Positions 15,700-23,722 are shown, numbered from the stretch's first letter. The stretch is 39,168 nucleotides of DNA from Gemmatimonadota bacterium (GCA_020344375.1 CP070823.1:1991572-2030739), one strand, 5' to 3'. The notes: generated by a model from the letters alone, not told the origin. Made by a program: numbers and translations.

Positions 15700-18158
15700 T
15701 GACGCGGCTGCTTCTGTTCCTGTTGTTCCCGCTGCAGGTGGGAGTACAGGCCGAGGTGCGGATGAACGCGGCGCTGAACCGCCGGACGGCGCGGGTCGGA
15801 GAGACGGTGCTGCTGACCGTCACGCTGCACGCACCTGGACTCTACGGCCCCGAGATCGAGGATCCGGCTCTTGACGGATTCGAGGTGCTCTCCAGCTCCG
15901 ACCGTTCCTCGTTCCGTTTCTCGCCTTCGCTGGGCGCGGTTCGCGAGTTCACCCGCGAGTACACCCTCAGGGTTCAGCGGGCGGGTGAGCTGACGATCCC
16001 GCCGATCCGTGCCTCGGTGGACGGCGTCTACTACGAGACCGAGGCGTTGCAGTTCATGGCTGAGCCCGGAGAGACGGCCGCGGATTTCCCGAGCAGTCTG
16101 TTGCCTCGGGCCGAGGAGGAGGTCGCGGTGCGGCTCTGGGTGGAGCCCGAGACGGCCTACGTCGGGCAACAGGTAACGATGACCGTAGGCGCGTTCTTCG
16201 AGCCACTCGTGCGCGGTCGCTTGCAGCGCCAGCCCGAGTACCGGCCGCCCGAGGTCCAGGGGTTCTGGACGGCGGACCTTCCGGGATCGCCGCGACCGGA
16301 ACGCCGAGTCTATGGCCGGCGCGAGTACTTCATTCAGGTGTACAGGCGCGCGCTCTTCCCACTCAGTCCCGGCACCTTCCGCATCCCTCCCGCCGCGGTC
16401 ATCTACGAGGTGCGACGCGGCCTGATCTTCGCACCCGAGACCTTCGAGGTCGAGAGCGCTCCGGCGACCGTGGTGGTCCGACCGCTGCCTCTAGAGAACA
16501 TGCCGGCGGAGTTCGTCGGCGCCGTTGGCCGCTACGAGGCCGAGGTCTGGCTGGATCGTTCCGACTTGCGTGCTGGGGAGGCGGTGAACCTCGTCGTGGA
16601 AGTGCACGGCACCGGGAATCTGAGCTCGATCGCACGCCCCGAGTTCCCGGAGGTCCCCGGCATGCGCGTCTACGAGGGCGGGGAAGACGCCGAGGTGCAG
16701 CTCCGTGGGGTGGAGTTCGCGGGCCACAAGCGTTTCTCCTGGGTCCTCATTCCCGAGCGACCAGGCCAGTACGTGCTGCCTGAGCTACATCTGCCTTACT
16801 TCGATCCGCTGGAAGCGACCTATGTGGTGGCGCGTACAGAGCCGATGTCCCTACTCGTCGCGCCTTCTCCGGCAGCGGCTGTCGCGGCTGGCGTGTCGGG
16901 TGGGACCGCGATTCGCTTCATCAAAGCGCGTCCCGGCCGCCAGGGGTGGGGAATGCCGCGCAGGATGGTCTTCTGGCTGGTGCAGGCGGCCCCGCTCGCG
17001 GTCCTGCTGGCGTTCATCGCTTTCGGCCACTACCGGAGTCGCGTGCCGGTGCTTACGCGCCGACGACCGCGGCGCAGGCAGCGGTTGGTGCGGGACCTGC
17101 ACCCGCTGGCTGAATCCGGCGACGCCGCGTTCTTCGCTCAGCTCCGGGCCAGCCTGCTCGACTGGCTGGGTTGGCGACTCCACCTGCCCGAGCTGTCGGC
17201 TCAAGGGGTCGTGCAGGTGCAGCACGCGCTCGAGGATTTCGGAGTTCCTCCGCCGGTTGCGCTCGAGGTGATCGACCTCCTGGAGGAGTGCGGCCGCTTG
17301 CGATATCAGCCCGACCCGCCGGGTCCGACGGTGGCGCGCGAGTTCCTGGAACGGGCCAATCGGCTGCTGGCTTTGGTGGACAGAGAGGCCGTCTCGGAGA
17401 AGCACCTGCGAGAGACGCCCGGGATGGGGAGCTCGCTCTACCTGCTGGCCTGTGTGCTGCTCGCGCTGTCGGTGCAGCTGGCGACGGCGCAGGAGAGGTT
17501 TGGCATCGAAGGCGCGGCGGCGCGCTGGTTCCAGGACGGCGTAGCGGCCTACGGGCGTGGCGACTACTTACAGGCGCGCGAGTTCTTCGAGCGCGCTCTG
17601 GCGGTGCGGCCCCAGGACCCCAATCTCCTGTACAATCTCGGGAACGCCCACTACGAGCTTGGGGAGCGCGGAAGAGCCGTGGCGTTTTGGGTGAGAGCGC
17701 TTCGCGTCCGGCCCCGGGACGCTGATGCCCGGTTCAACCTGAGGCTGGTCGTTGGCGATGATCCGGTCGTGGGCAGCGCTCTTCCGGCACTGCCGCTCTC
17801 CGGCGACGAGATGGCGCTCCTCTTCACACTGCTCTGGTTCGGCGGGTGCGCTACGCTGATCGCGCGTCGGCGCTGGCGGAAAGGCTATCTAACGTTCGGC
17901 GGCGGGGCCGCGCTGACGCTGGCGGTTCTGTGTGCCGCCTTGATGCTGTACCCGCGTTCTCGCTACGCGATCATCGCGGGATCCGACTCGGTCCTGCGTG
18001 CTGGACCGATGCGGGCTAGCGAGGTCCTGACCTCTCCGCCGCCGGGGACCGGCTATCGGGTGCAGGAGCGGCGCGGCGAGTGGCTCCGGGTGTCGCGTGG
18101 CGGGGAGAGCGAGGGCTGGGTGGAGCGCGGCCACGTCGAGTTGATCGACTCGCGCTGA
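15699..18158 (+). CDS. BatD-BatE fusion: oxygen-tolerance beta domain, membrane segments, TPR and SH3-like domain
   Basis: This 819-residue frame joins two proteins usually encoded separately. It begins with a signal peptide (MTRLLLFLLFPLQVGVQA), then BatD beta domains to about 400, a membrane segment (FWLVQAAPLAVLLAFIAF) and a cytosolic helical domain. A second hydrophobic stretch (LYLLACVLLALSVQLATA, from codon 579) looks like an old BatE signal peptide. After it come TPR helices (GVAAYGRGDYLQAREFFERA), two more membrane segments and an SH3-like end (GEWLRVSRGGESEGWVE). The basic RRRWRKGY loop fits the cytosolic side. ATG 15699 overlaps the batC stop; GTG 15696 is equally in frame. An in-frame ATG at 17424 could still start a separate BatE. 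Confidence 0.88.
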   Translation: MTRLLLFLLFPLQVGVQAEVRMNAALNRRTARVGETVLLTVTLHAPGLYGPEIEDPALDGFEVLSSSDRSSFRFSPSLGAVREFTREYTLRVQRAGELTIPPIRASVDGVYYETEALQFMAEPGETAADFPSSLLPRAEEEVAVRLWVEPETAYVGQQVTMTVGAFFEPLVRGRLQRQPEYRPPEVQGFWTADLPGSPRPERRVYGRREYFIQVYRRALFPLSPGTFRIPPAAVIYEVRRGLIFAPETFEVESAPATVVVRPLPLENMPAEFVGAVGRYEAEVWLDRSDLRAGEAVNLVVEVHGTGNLSSIARPEFPEVPGMRVYEGGEDAEVQLRGVEFAGHKRFSWVLIPERPGQYVLPELHLPYFDPLEATYVVARTEPMSLLVAPSPAAAVAAGVSGGTAIRFIKARPGRQGWGMPRRMVFWLVQAAPLAVLLAFIAFGHYRSRVPVLTRRRPRRRQRLVRDLHPLAESGDAAFFAQLRASLLDWLGWRLHLPELSAQGVVQVQHALEDFGVPPPVALEVIDLLEECGRLRYQPDPPGPTVAREFLERANRLLALVDREAVSEKHLRETPGMGSSLYLLACVLLALSVQLATAQERFGIEGAAARWFQDGVAAYGRGDYLQAREFFERALAVRPQDPNLLYNLGNAHYELGERGRAVAFWVRALRVRPRDADARFNLRLVVGDDPVVGSALPALPLSGDEMALLFTLLWFGGCATLIARRRWRKGYLTFGGGAALTLAVLCAALMLYPRSRYAIIAGSDSVLRAGPMRASEVLTSPPPGTGYRVQERRGEWLRVSRGGESEGWVERGHVELIDSR

Positions 18159-18176
18159 GACGGGCCGCTATCCGGT

Positions 18177-18821
18177 TCAGTGCTCCTTGTCCTGCACGAG
18201 CGGCACGAACCGGCAGCGAGTGATGAAACGCCGCTCGTACGAGTCTCCGCGTAGTCGGATCTGGTAGAGATCCTGGTCCGGTGGGCCTCCGACAGGTATG
18301 ACGAAGCATCCTCCCTCCGCCAGCTGGTCGAGCAACGGCTGTGGGACCTGAGCGGCAGCCGCGGTCACCAGAATGGCATCAAAGGGTGCTACCTCGGGCC
18401 AGCCTTTGGAGCCGTCTCCGATTCTGAACTCGATGTTCTTGTAACCGAGCGACTTGAGCAGAGCCTGCGCCTGGATGGACAGCTCGGGCAGCCGCTCGAT
18501 GGTGTAGACCTGCGAGACCAGCTCCGCCAGCACAGCCGTCTGGTAGCCGCTTCCCGTCCCAACCTCGAGAACTCGGTTCTCGGGCCTCAACTCGAGGGCT
18601 TCCGTCATGGCAGCCACCATGTAGGGCTGAGAGATGGACTGGCCGGAACCGATGGGGAGCGCCGAGTCCTCGTAGGCGAGGTGCCGGTGGTCCGCGGGCA
18701 CGAAAAGGTGCCGCTCCACGCACTCCATGGCCTCGAGCACACGGCTGGCCGTGATTCCCCGGCGCCGGATCTGCCTGTCGACCATTTCGAGCCGCGCTGC
18801 GACCAACGGGTCACTGCCCAC
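18177..18821 (-). CDS. pcm: Protein-L-isoaspartate O-methyltransferase
   Basis: The enzyme methylates L-isoaspartyl residues in aged proteins with S-adenosylmethionine, starting their repair. The 214-residue protein has the family block SGQSISQPYMVAAMTEAL, the SAM-binding motif VLEVGTGSGYQTAVLAEL, TIERLPEL, and the conserved FDAILVTAAA. GTG 18821 is preferred because GGAGG (18833-18829) stands 7 nt upstream. An in-frame GTG at 18842 would add 7 residues and has no such site. It converges with the Bat operon 18 nt away and diverges from selD. Confidence 0.94.
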   Translation of the reverse strand: MGSDPLVAARLEMVDRQIRRRGITASRVLEAMECVERHLFVPADHRHLAYEDSALPIGSGQSISQPYMVAAMTEALELRPENRVLEVGTGSGYQTAVLAELVSQVYTIERLPELSIQAQALLKSLGYKNIEFRIGDGSKGWPEVAPFDAILVTAAAAQVPQPLLDQLAEGGCFVIPVGGPPDQDLYQIRLRGDSYERRFITRCRFVPLVQDKEH

Positions 18822-18891
18822 GGAATTGCCTCCGTGCCGCACAGGACGGGTACGTCATACTGCCTGGCGGCGCCGGGTTTGGCAAGCGTGC

Positions 18892-18921
18892 TTGACCTGG
18901 GATCGCGACGGTCGGTACGTT
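18892..18921 (+). promoter_or_regulatory. Probable promoter of selD
   Basis: TTGACC (18892-18897), 18 bases, then TACGTT (18916-18921). Transcription would start about 18928-18931, at or within 3 nt of the ATG, and no Shine-Dalgarno precedes that ATG. Confidence 0.45.
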
Positions 18922-18930
18922 CGAGCGACG

Positions 18931-19980
18931 ATGAATACGCCCAGCTCGGAGCGGGTGCGCCTTACCCAGTACAGCCACGGCGCCGGTTGAGCCTGCAAGC
19001 TGGGTCCGGAGGACCTGGCCAGCGCGCTAGCTGCATTCGGGGATTCGGTGGCGGCCGATGTACTCGTCGGGCTCGACGCGCCCGATGACGCGGCGGTTTG
19101 TGCCTGGGACGAGGAGCGTGCCCTCGTCTGCACACTGGATTTCTTCACTCCGATCGTGGACGATCCCTACACCTTCGGGGCGATCACCGCCGCCAACGCG
19201 ATGAGCGATATCTACGCCATGGGCGGGAAACCGCTTTTCGCGCTGAACATCGTGGCGTTTCCGGCGGAACTGGACAAATGGATCCTTCTGGAGATCCTGC
19301 GCGGGGGCCGCGAGAAGGTGGAGGAGGCGGGTGCGACGATCGTCGGCGGACACTCCATCGATGACAAGGAGCCGAAATATGGCATGGCCGTGGTCGGCGC
19401 AGTTCACCCGGATCGCGTCTACCGAATGAGCGGCGGCCGGCCGGGCGAGCGCTTGGTGCTGACCAAGGCGATCGGCACCGGGATCATCGCCACGGCCATC
19501 AAGCGGGGCATCGCGCCTGAGGAAGCCGTGAGCGCAGCGGTGGAATCGATGCTACGGCTGAATCGGCGGGCGCTGGAGCTGGCCCAGGGACACGCGGTGG
19601 GTGCGATCACCGACGTCACGGGGTTCGGCCTGCTTGGCCATCTCGCGGAGGTGGCGAAGGCCAGCGGCCTGGCGACCGTCGTCGAGTCGGCGCGCGTCCC
19701 AAGGCTGCCACACGCGCTGGAGCTGGCGCAGCAGGGCTGCGTGCCAGGGGGCACGCAGCGGAACCGCAGGCACATCGAGCCGGTCACTTGTTGGCCGGAG
19801 ACGCTGAGCGAGGCGGAGCGACTCTTGCTGTGCGATGCCCAAACGTCGGGCGGCCTGCTCATCTCGGTGGCCGCCGAGGAGTGCGACGATCTTGTCGCGG
19901 CGCTACGGACCGACGACCACGCGGCGGCGGCGATCGGCGAGCTTCTGCCCGGCGCGGCGGGCGCGATCGAGGTGCGATGA
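18931..19980 (+). CDS. selD: Selenide, water dikinase (selenophosphate synthetase), itself a selenoprotein with Sec20 encoded by TGA
   Basis: SelD makes selenophosphate from selenide and ATP for selenocysteine and 2-selenouridine synthesis. The frame runs from ATG 18931 through an in-frame TGA (18988-18990) to TGA 19980, giving 349 residues. Around the internal TGA it reads RLTQYSHGAG-U20-ACKLGPEDL. Family members have Cys or Sec exactly there, followed three residues later by the catalytic lysine (K23). Downstream are SDIYAMGGKPLFALNIVAFP, VGGHSIDDKEPKYG, TDVTGFGLLGHL and CDAQTSGGLL, all SelD hallmarks. Starting after the TGA would lose the active site, so the longer frame is right. A predicted SECIS hairpin follows the TGA. 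The stop overlaps the ATG of the MerR-type gene. Confidence 0.95.
18988..18990 (+). other. In-frame TGA read as selenocysteine
   Basis: This codon occupies the catalytic Cys/Sec position of SelD (aligned with Cys17 of E. coli SelD). Coding similarity to SelD is continuous on both sides of it in one frame. Confidence 0.93.
18999..19019 (+). promoter_or_regulatory. Predicted bacterial SECIS hairpin
   Basis: GCTGGGTCC (18999-19007) pairs with GGACCTGGC (19011-19019). This forms a 9-bp stem with two G-T wobbles around a GGA loop (19008-19010). The loop starts 18 nt after the TGA and begins with G, as expected of bacterial SECIS elements bound by SelB. Confidence 0.75.
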
Positions 19981-20675
19981 ACGAGGGTGCAGGGCTACTG
20001 AGCGTGCGGGAGATCTCGAGACGGACGGGCGTGCCCGAATCCACGCTCCGCTACTATCGCAAGCTTTTCGCCAACTACATCCCCACCGTGGGCAGCGGGC
20101 GCAGGCGCCGGCACCCGGAGGAAGCGGTCGCGGTGTTCCAGCGGATATCGCGGCTGTTCGCAGCGGGCGAATCGCACGGTGCGATTCTACGCGAGCTGGA
20201 GAGCGGCCGAGGCGTGCTCGACCTGGCGACCGGGTATGTGAGCGAAGGCCCACCTGCGGTCGAAGTCACGCCTGCTCACGAGCTGGCGATCACGGAGCAC
20301 GAGCGCCAGGTGCGATTCCGTGACATGGAGAAGCTGCTCACCGCCATGATGGTGCGGGATCGCGAGCTGGTCAGCATGCACCGGGACCTGCTCGAGCTGT
20401 TGGAGAAGCTGATACACACGCTGGGGTCGCTCGCGGCGGCCTGGGCGAGGGTAGGCGCGAGGGAGACCGGCGAGGCGGAGATGGCCAGCCCGGCTGCGGC
20501 GGCCGAGGCAGAACCCGAGCGACCGGCGCGTGACTCGCTGGAGCTGGAGCGGCTGCGCGAGAGCCTGGCGCGCGAGCGCGAGACAGTCGAGCGGTTGCGT
20601 CGGGCCCGCCTCGAGCTCGAGCAGCGCCTGGCACGCTTGGAGAGGGAGGAGAGTAGTCGGGGACGTCGCCGCTAG
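19977..20675 (+). CDS. MerR-family HTH protein with long C-terminal coiled coil
   Basis: The 232-residue protein begins with a MerR-type winged helix (LSVREISRRTGVPESTLRYYRK, residues about 8-29), followed by the wing region GSGRRRRHPEEAVAVFQRI. A middle helical part (about 100-150) and a charged coiled coil (RLRESLARERETVERLRRAR) end in a basic tail. No cysteine-based metal site is present, so it is not a metal-sensing MerR. The ATG overlaps the selD stop by 3 bases, so the two are co-translated. A role in controlling selenium genes is possible but unproven. It could also be a structural DNA-binding protein of the RacA type. Confidence 0.88.
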   Translation: MNEGAGLLSVREISRRTGVPESTLRYYRKLFANYIPTVGSGRRRRHPEEAVAVFQRISRLFAAGESHGAILRELESGRGVLDLATGYVSEGPPAVEVTPAHELAITEHERQVRFRDMEKLLTAMMVRDRELVSMHRDLLELLEKLIHTLGSLAAAWARVGARETGEAEMASPAAAAEAEPERPARDSLELERLRESLARERETVERLRRARLELEQRLARLEREESSRGRRR

Positions 20676-22138
20676 CCGCGCCGACTGCGCGTTCGCTGCC
20701 AGAACTCGGGGTGGAAGAGCACGAGGACGGTATAGATTTCGAGGCGGCCGAGAAGCATCAGGGCGGTCAGGATCAGCTTGCCTGGCGCCGGCACCCAGGC
20801 GTAGTTCTCCACCGGCCCGACCCGAGCCAATCCCGGCCCGATGTTCCCGATTGCGGCTGCTGACGCTCCAGCGGCTGTCACTAGGTCGACGCCCAGCGAC
20901 GTGAGCAGCACGACCCCGACGATGAAGGAGGCCACGAACAGGAGCATGAAGGCCTGGATGTTCAACATGATCCCCTCGTGGACCACCTTGCCTCCGACAC
21001 GTGTCACTATGACAGCGCGTGGGTGAAGGTGCTTCCGTAGCTCGACAAACCCCTGCTTCAGCGCCGCCCACAGGCGTAGCGTCTTCATGCCGCCGCCGGT
21101 TGACCCGGCCATTCCCCCTATGAACATGAGGATGAGCAGCACGATTTGCGTGACGACCGGCCAGCTCACGTAGTCGGCCGTAGCGAATCCGGTGGTGGTA
21201 CCGATGGACACGACCTGAAAGGCGGAGGCCCTGAACGTAGCCTCGAGGTCCGAATAGGTGCCGGCGACGAGGTTGGCGCCAAAAACGATGGCCAGGCCTA
21301 CGGCCAGCACGGCCGTGTAAAAGCGCCATTCCTCATCTTTCAGGAACAACCCGAGCCTGCCCCTCAGGGCGCGATAGTGGAGCGCGAAGTTCACACCCGC
21401 CAGGTACATGAAGAGGATGGTGACGTACTGGACATAGGGGGACTGGAAGTGGCCGATCGACGCCGTTCGCGGCGAGAAACCGCCCGTCGGCATGCACCCG
21501 AACGCGTGGGTCACAGCATCGAAGAGGCTCAGACCCCCGAGCAGAAACAGCACGGCCTGGGCAGCGGTGAGGCCGACGTAGACGGTCCAGAGGATCTTCG
21601 CCGTCTGGCTGATGCGCGGCTGCAGCCGGTCCGGTGTCGGCCCGGGTACCTCGGCGCGGAAGAGCTGCATGCCACCGACGCCCAGGAAAGGCAGAATGGC
21701 GACCACCAGGACGATGATCCCCAACCCACCGAGCCACTGGCTGAGATCGCGCCAGAAGAGTATCCCGTGAGGCAAGGACTCCGGGTCCTGGAAGATGGAG
21801 GAGCCTGTCGTCGTGAAACCTGAGATCGACTCGAAGAACGCGTCCAGCGGCGACGCGAAGCCGGCCAGCCAGTAGGGGAGCGCTCCAAAGACAGCTGCGC
21901 CCAGCCAGGCCAGCGTGACGATCAGGTAGCTCTCCCGGATGGTGAGATCGCCCGGCCGTGCGGTAAGCCGGTTGGTCACAAGCCCCGAGACGATGGCGAT
22001 CGCTGCCGAAACGAAGAGCGCGGTCGCGTCCGGTCCCCCGTACAGCAGGCCGACCACGCCGGAGAGGCCCATGGCGACGCCGACGGCGGCGACGATCAGG
22101 CCGACGATGTGGGGAGGCGCGTTGCGTGCGATGACCAC
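20672..22138 (-). CDS. trkH: Potassium uptake membrane subunit, TrkH/KtrB family
   Basis: The 488-residue membrane protein has the four pore loops of the TrkH/KtrB superfamily: GFTTTGSSIF, GCMPTGGFSPR, SIGTTTGFATADY and AIGNIGPGLARVG, with a glycine in each filter. It also has GGLGIIVLVVAILP and GGMAGSTGGGMKT. It imports K+ together with the TrkA protein encoded 10 nt upstream in the same operon. The start is GTG 22138 with no strong ribosome site, so coupling to trkA is likely. Its TAG stop overlaps the TAG of the converging MerR-type gene in the 4-base palindrome CTAG (20672-20675). Confidence 0.94.
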   Translation of the reverse strand: MVIARNAPPHIVGLIVAAVGVAMGLSGVVGLLYGGPDATALFVSAAIAIVSGLVTNRLTARPGDLTIRESYLIVTLAWLGAAVFGALPYWLAGFASPLDAFFESISGFTTTGSSIFQDPESLPHGILFWRDLSQWLGGLGIIVLVVAILPFLGVGGMQLFRAEVPGPTPDRLQPRISQTAKILWTVYVGLTAAQAVLFLLGGLSLFDAVTHAFGCMPTGGFSPRTASIGHFQSPYVQYVTILFMYLAGVNFALHYRALRGRLGLFLKDEEWRFYTAVLAVGLAIVFGANLVAGTYSDLEATFRASAFQVVSIGTTTGFATADYVSWPVVTQIVLLILMFIGGMAGSTGGGMKTLRLWAALKQGFVELRKHLHPRAVIVTRVGGKVVHEGIMLNIQAFMLLFVASFIVGVVLLTSLGVDLVTAAGASAAAIGNIGPGLARVGPVENYAWVPAPGKLILTALMLLGRLEIYTVLVLFHPEFWQRTRSRRG

Positions 22139-22148
22139 GGCGGCCGTG

Positions 22149-23492
22149 TCACTGGAACAGTTTCTCGACGTCGCTCACGGCGTCCGGCAGAGCCAGCACG
22201 GCGACCTTGTCGCCATGAGCGAGGGCGAGCTTGCCGGCCGGAACGATCACCTCGCCTCCACGAATCACGGCGCCCACCAGACTGTTCTTGGGGAAGTCGA
22301 TCTCCGCGATAGTGCGGCCCGCGACTCGGCAGCCAGGCTGAACGCTGAACTCGATGACCTCCGCATCGATGCCGCGCAGCGCGGCCACGGCCAGAACGCT
22401 GCCGCGCCGCACGTACCTGAGGATCGTGTTGACCGCGGAGAGCCTGGGCGAGACGGCGGCATCGATGCCGACCCGCGGCACGAGCGGGATGTACTCGATC
22501 TTGTTGATGAGGGCCACCACCTTGCGGACACCCTGGCTCTTGCCCAGCAGGCTGGCCAGCATGTTGGTGTCGTCGCTGCCGGTGAAGACGACGAAGCCGT
22601 CGATCCCCTCCACCCCCTCCATCTCCAGTAACTCCATGTCCGTCGCGTTTCCGTGCAGAATGAGCGTCTTCTTGAGCTGCTCCGCGAGCTGCACGCAGCG
22701 CGCCCGGTCAGCTTCGATGATCGTGCAGTCGATGGCGTGGTCCTCGAGGATCTCAGCGAGATACACCGCGGTGCGGCCGCCTCCCGCGATCATCACACGC
22801 TGCAGCTTGAATTCGGGGTAGCCGGCCAGTTCCAGCACGCTCGGCATCTGCCTGGACTCACCGATGATGTAGACCTGATCGTCAGCCTGGAAGCGGTCGT
22901 CACCTCTGGGGATGATCGTCTCACCGTTCCGCGAGATCGCCGCCGTCAAGAAGCGCCGATCTCTCACCATCGCGGCGACCTCGGCCAGCGAACGTCCCAC
23001 AACGGGCGCGTGGGCCGGCACACGCAGCCCGAGCAGCTGCACGCGGCCGCCGGCGAAGAAGGCGAGCTCCGTCGCGGCCTCGGACTGCAGGAGCTGGAAC
23101 GTTTCGCGAGCACACTCCATCTCGGGGTTGATCATCACGTCCACCCCGCGCTGGGCGTTCCTGAGCCGGAAGGGTTCGGTGAAGTACTCGGGATTCGAGA
23201 TGCGGGCGACCTTCACCTTGATGTCGTGCTGCATCGCCGACATGCAGGCGATGAGGTTGACTTCGTCCACGCTCGTGACGGCGGCCAGGAGGTCCGTCTC
23301 CTCGATGCCGGCCTGTTCCAGAACGACCAGGCTCGCCCCGTTGCCGACGATCGTCATGATGTCCAGCTGGTCCTGGGCGTGGGCCAGTCGCTCGGCGTCC
23401 TTGTCGACCAGGACGATGTCGTGGCCCTCCTCCGACAGGTGCTCAGCCAGCTGGAAGCCGACGGCGCCCGCGCCGACGATGAGTATTCGCAT
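22149..23492 (-). CDS. trkA: Trk potassium uptake regulatory protein TrkA
   Basis: The 447-residue cytosolic protein carries two RCK units. The first begins MRILIVGAGAVGFQLAEHL with an NAD-binding GxGxxG, and the second has VMIAGGGRTAVYLAEILE at about residue 230. Each is followed by a RCK_C domain (for example GCRVAGRTIAEIDFPKNSLV). TrkA gates the TrkH pore in response to nucleotides. ATG 23492 is set by the AGGAAGGGG site just upstream and by the family's usual N-terminus. A longer open frame extends back through the antisense of the tRNA but is not real. Confidence 0.95.
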   Translation of the reverse strand: MRILIVGAGAVGFQLAEHLSEEGHDIVLVDKDAERLAHAQDQLDIMTIVGNGASLVVLEQAGIEETDLLAAVTSVDEVNLIACMSAMQHDIKVKVARISNPEYFTEPFRLRNAQRGVDVMINPEMECARETFQLLQSEAATELAFFAGGRVQLLGLRVPAHAPVVGRSLAEVAAMVRDRRFLTAAISRNGETIIPRGDDRFQADDQVYIIGESRQMPSVLELAGYPEFKLQRVMIAGGGRTAVYLAEILEDHAIDCTIIEADRARCVQLAEQLKKTLILHGNATDMELLEMEGVEGIDGFVVFTGSDDTNMLASLLGKSQGVRKVVALINKIEYIPLVPRVGIDAAVSPRLSAVNTILRYVRRGSVLAVAALRGIDAEVIEFSVQPGCRVAGRTIAEIDFPKNSLVGAVIRGGEVIVPAGKLALAHGDKVAVLALPDAVSDVEKLFQ

Positions 23493-23552
23493 GGGCCCCT
23501 TCCTGCCGTGAACCAGAGCGGTGCCCGACAGCGGCTGCCGGTGCGCCCCCGG

Positions 23553-23581
23553 TAACTTCGCTGCCCGGGTTGGACTGTCAA
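23553..23581 (-). promoter_or_regulatory. Possible promoter for trkA-trkH
   Basis: On the minus strand a perfect TTGACA (23581-23576) is followed after 17 bases by AAGTTA (23558-23553). The -10 is poor, so the call is tentative. Confidence 0.4.
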
Positions 23582-23591
23582 GCCGCAAGGG

Positions 23592-23621
23592 TTGACGCCG
23601 TGTCCGCGCCCCCGGTAAAGT
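23592..23621 (+). promoter_or_regulatory. Promoter of the tRNA gene
   Basis: TTGACG (23592-23597), 18 bases, TAAAGT (23616-23621). The predicted start near 23628 is about 5 nt before the mature tRNA 5' end. Confidence 0.65.
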
Positions 23622-23632
23622 CAAGTGTGCAG

Positions 23633-23705
23633 GGGCCCGTAGCTCAGTTGGCAGAGCAGCCGACTCATAATCGGTAGGTCGCAGGTTCGAGTCCTGCCGG
23701 GCCCA
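23633..23705 (+). tRNA. tRNA with anticodon CAT (elongator Met, or Ile2 with lysidine)
   Basis: The 73-nt cloverleaf is complete. The acceptor GGGCCCG (23633-23639) pairs with CGGGCCC (23698-23704), and the D arm is GCTC/GAGC. The anticodon stem GCCGA/TCGGT holds loop CTCATAA, and the T arm is GCAGG-TTCGAGT-CCTGC with discriminator A. CCA is not encoded. The CAT anticodon is read as Met by default. The C4-G69 and C5-G68 acceptor pairs and the GGTC variable region resemble tRNA-Ile2, whose C34 is turned into lysidine by TilS, so that identity cannot be excluded and is mildly favoured. Confidence 0.95.
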
Positions 23706-23722
23706 CTCGCTCAAACGCTGGG

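Noticed and set aside
19048-19980. SelD beginning at 19048
   Set aside because: That start would follow the in-frame TGA and remove the catalytic Sec/Lys region; the real gene begins at 18931.
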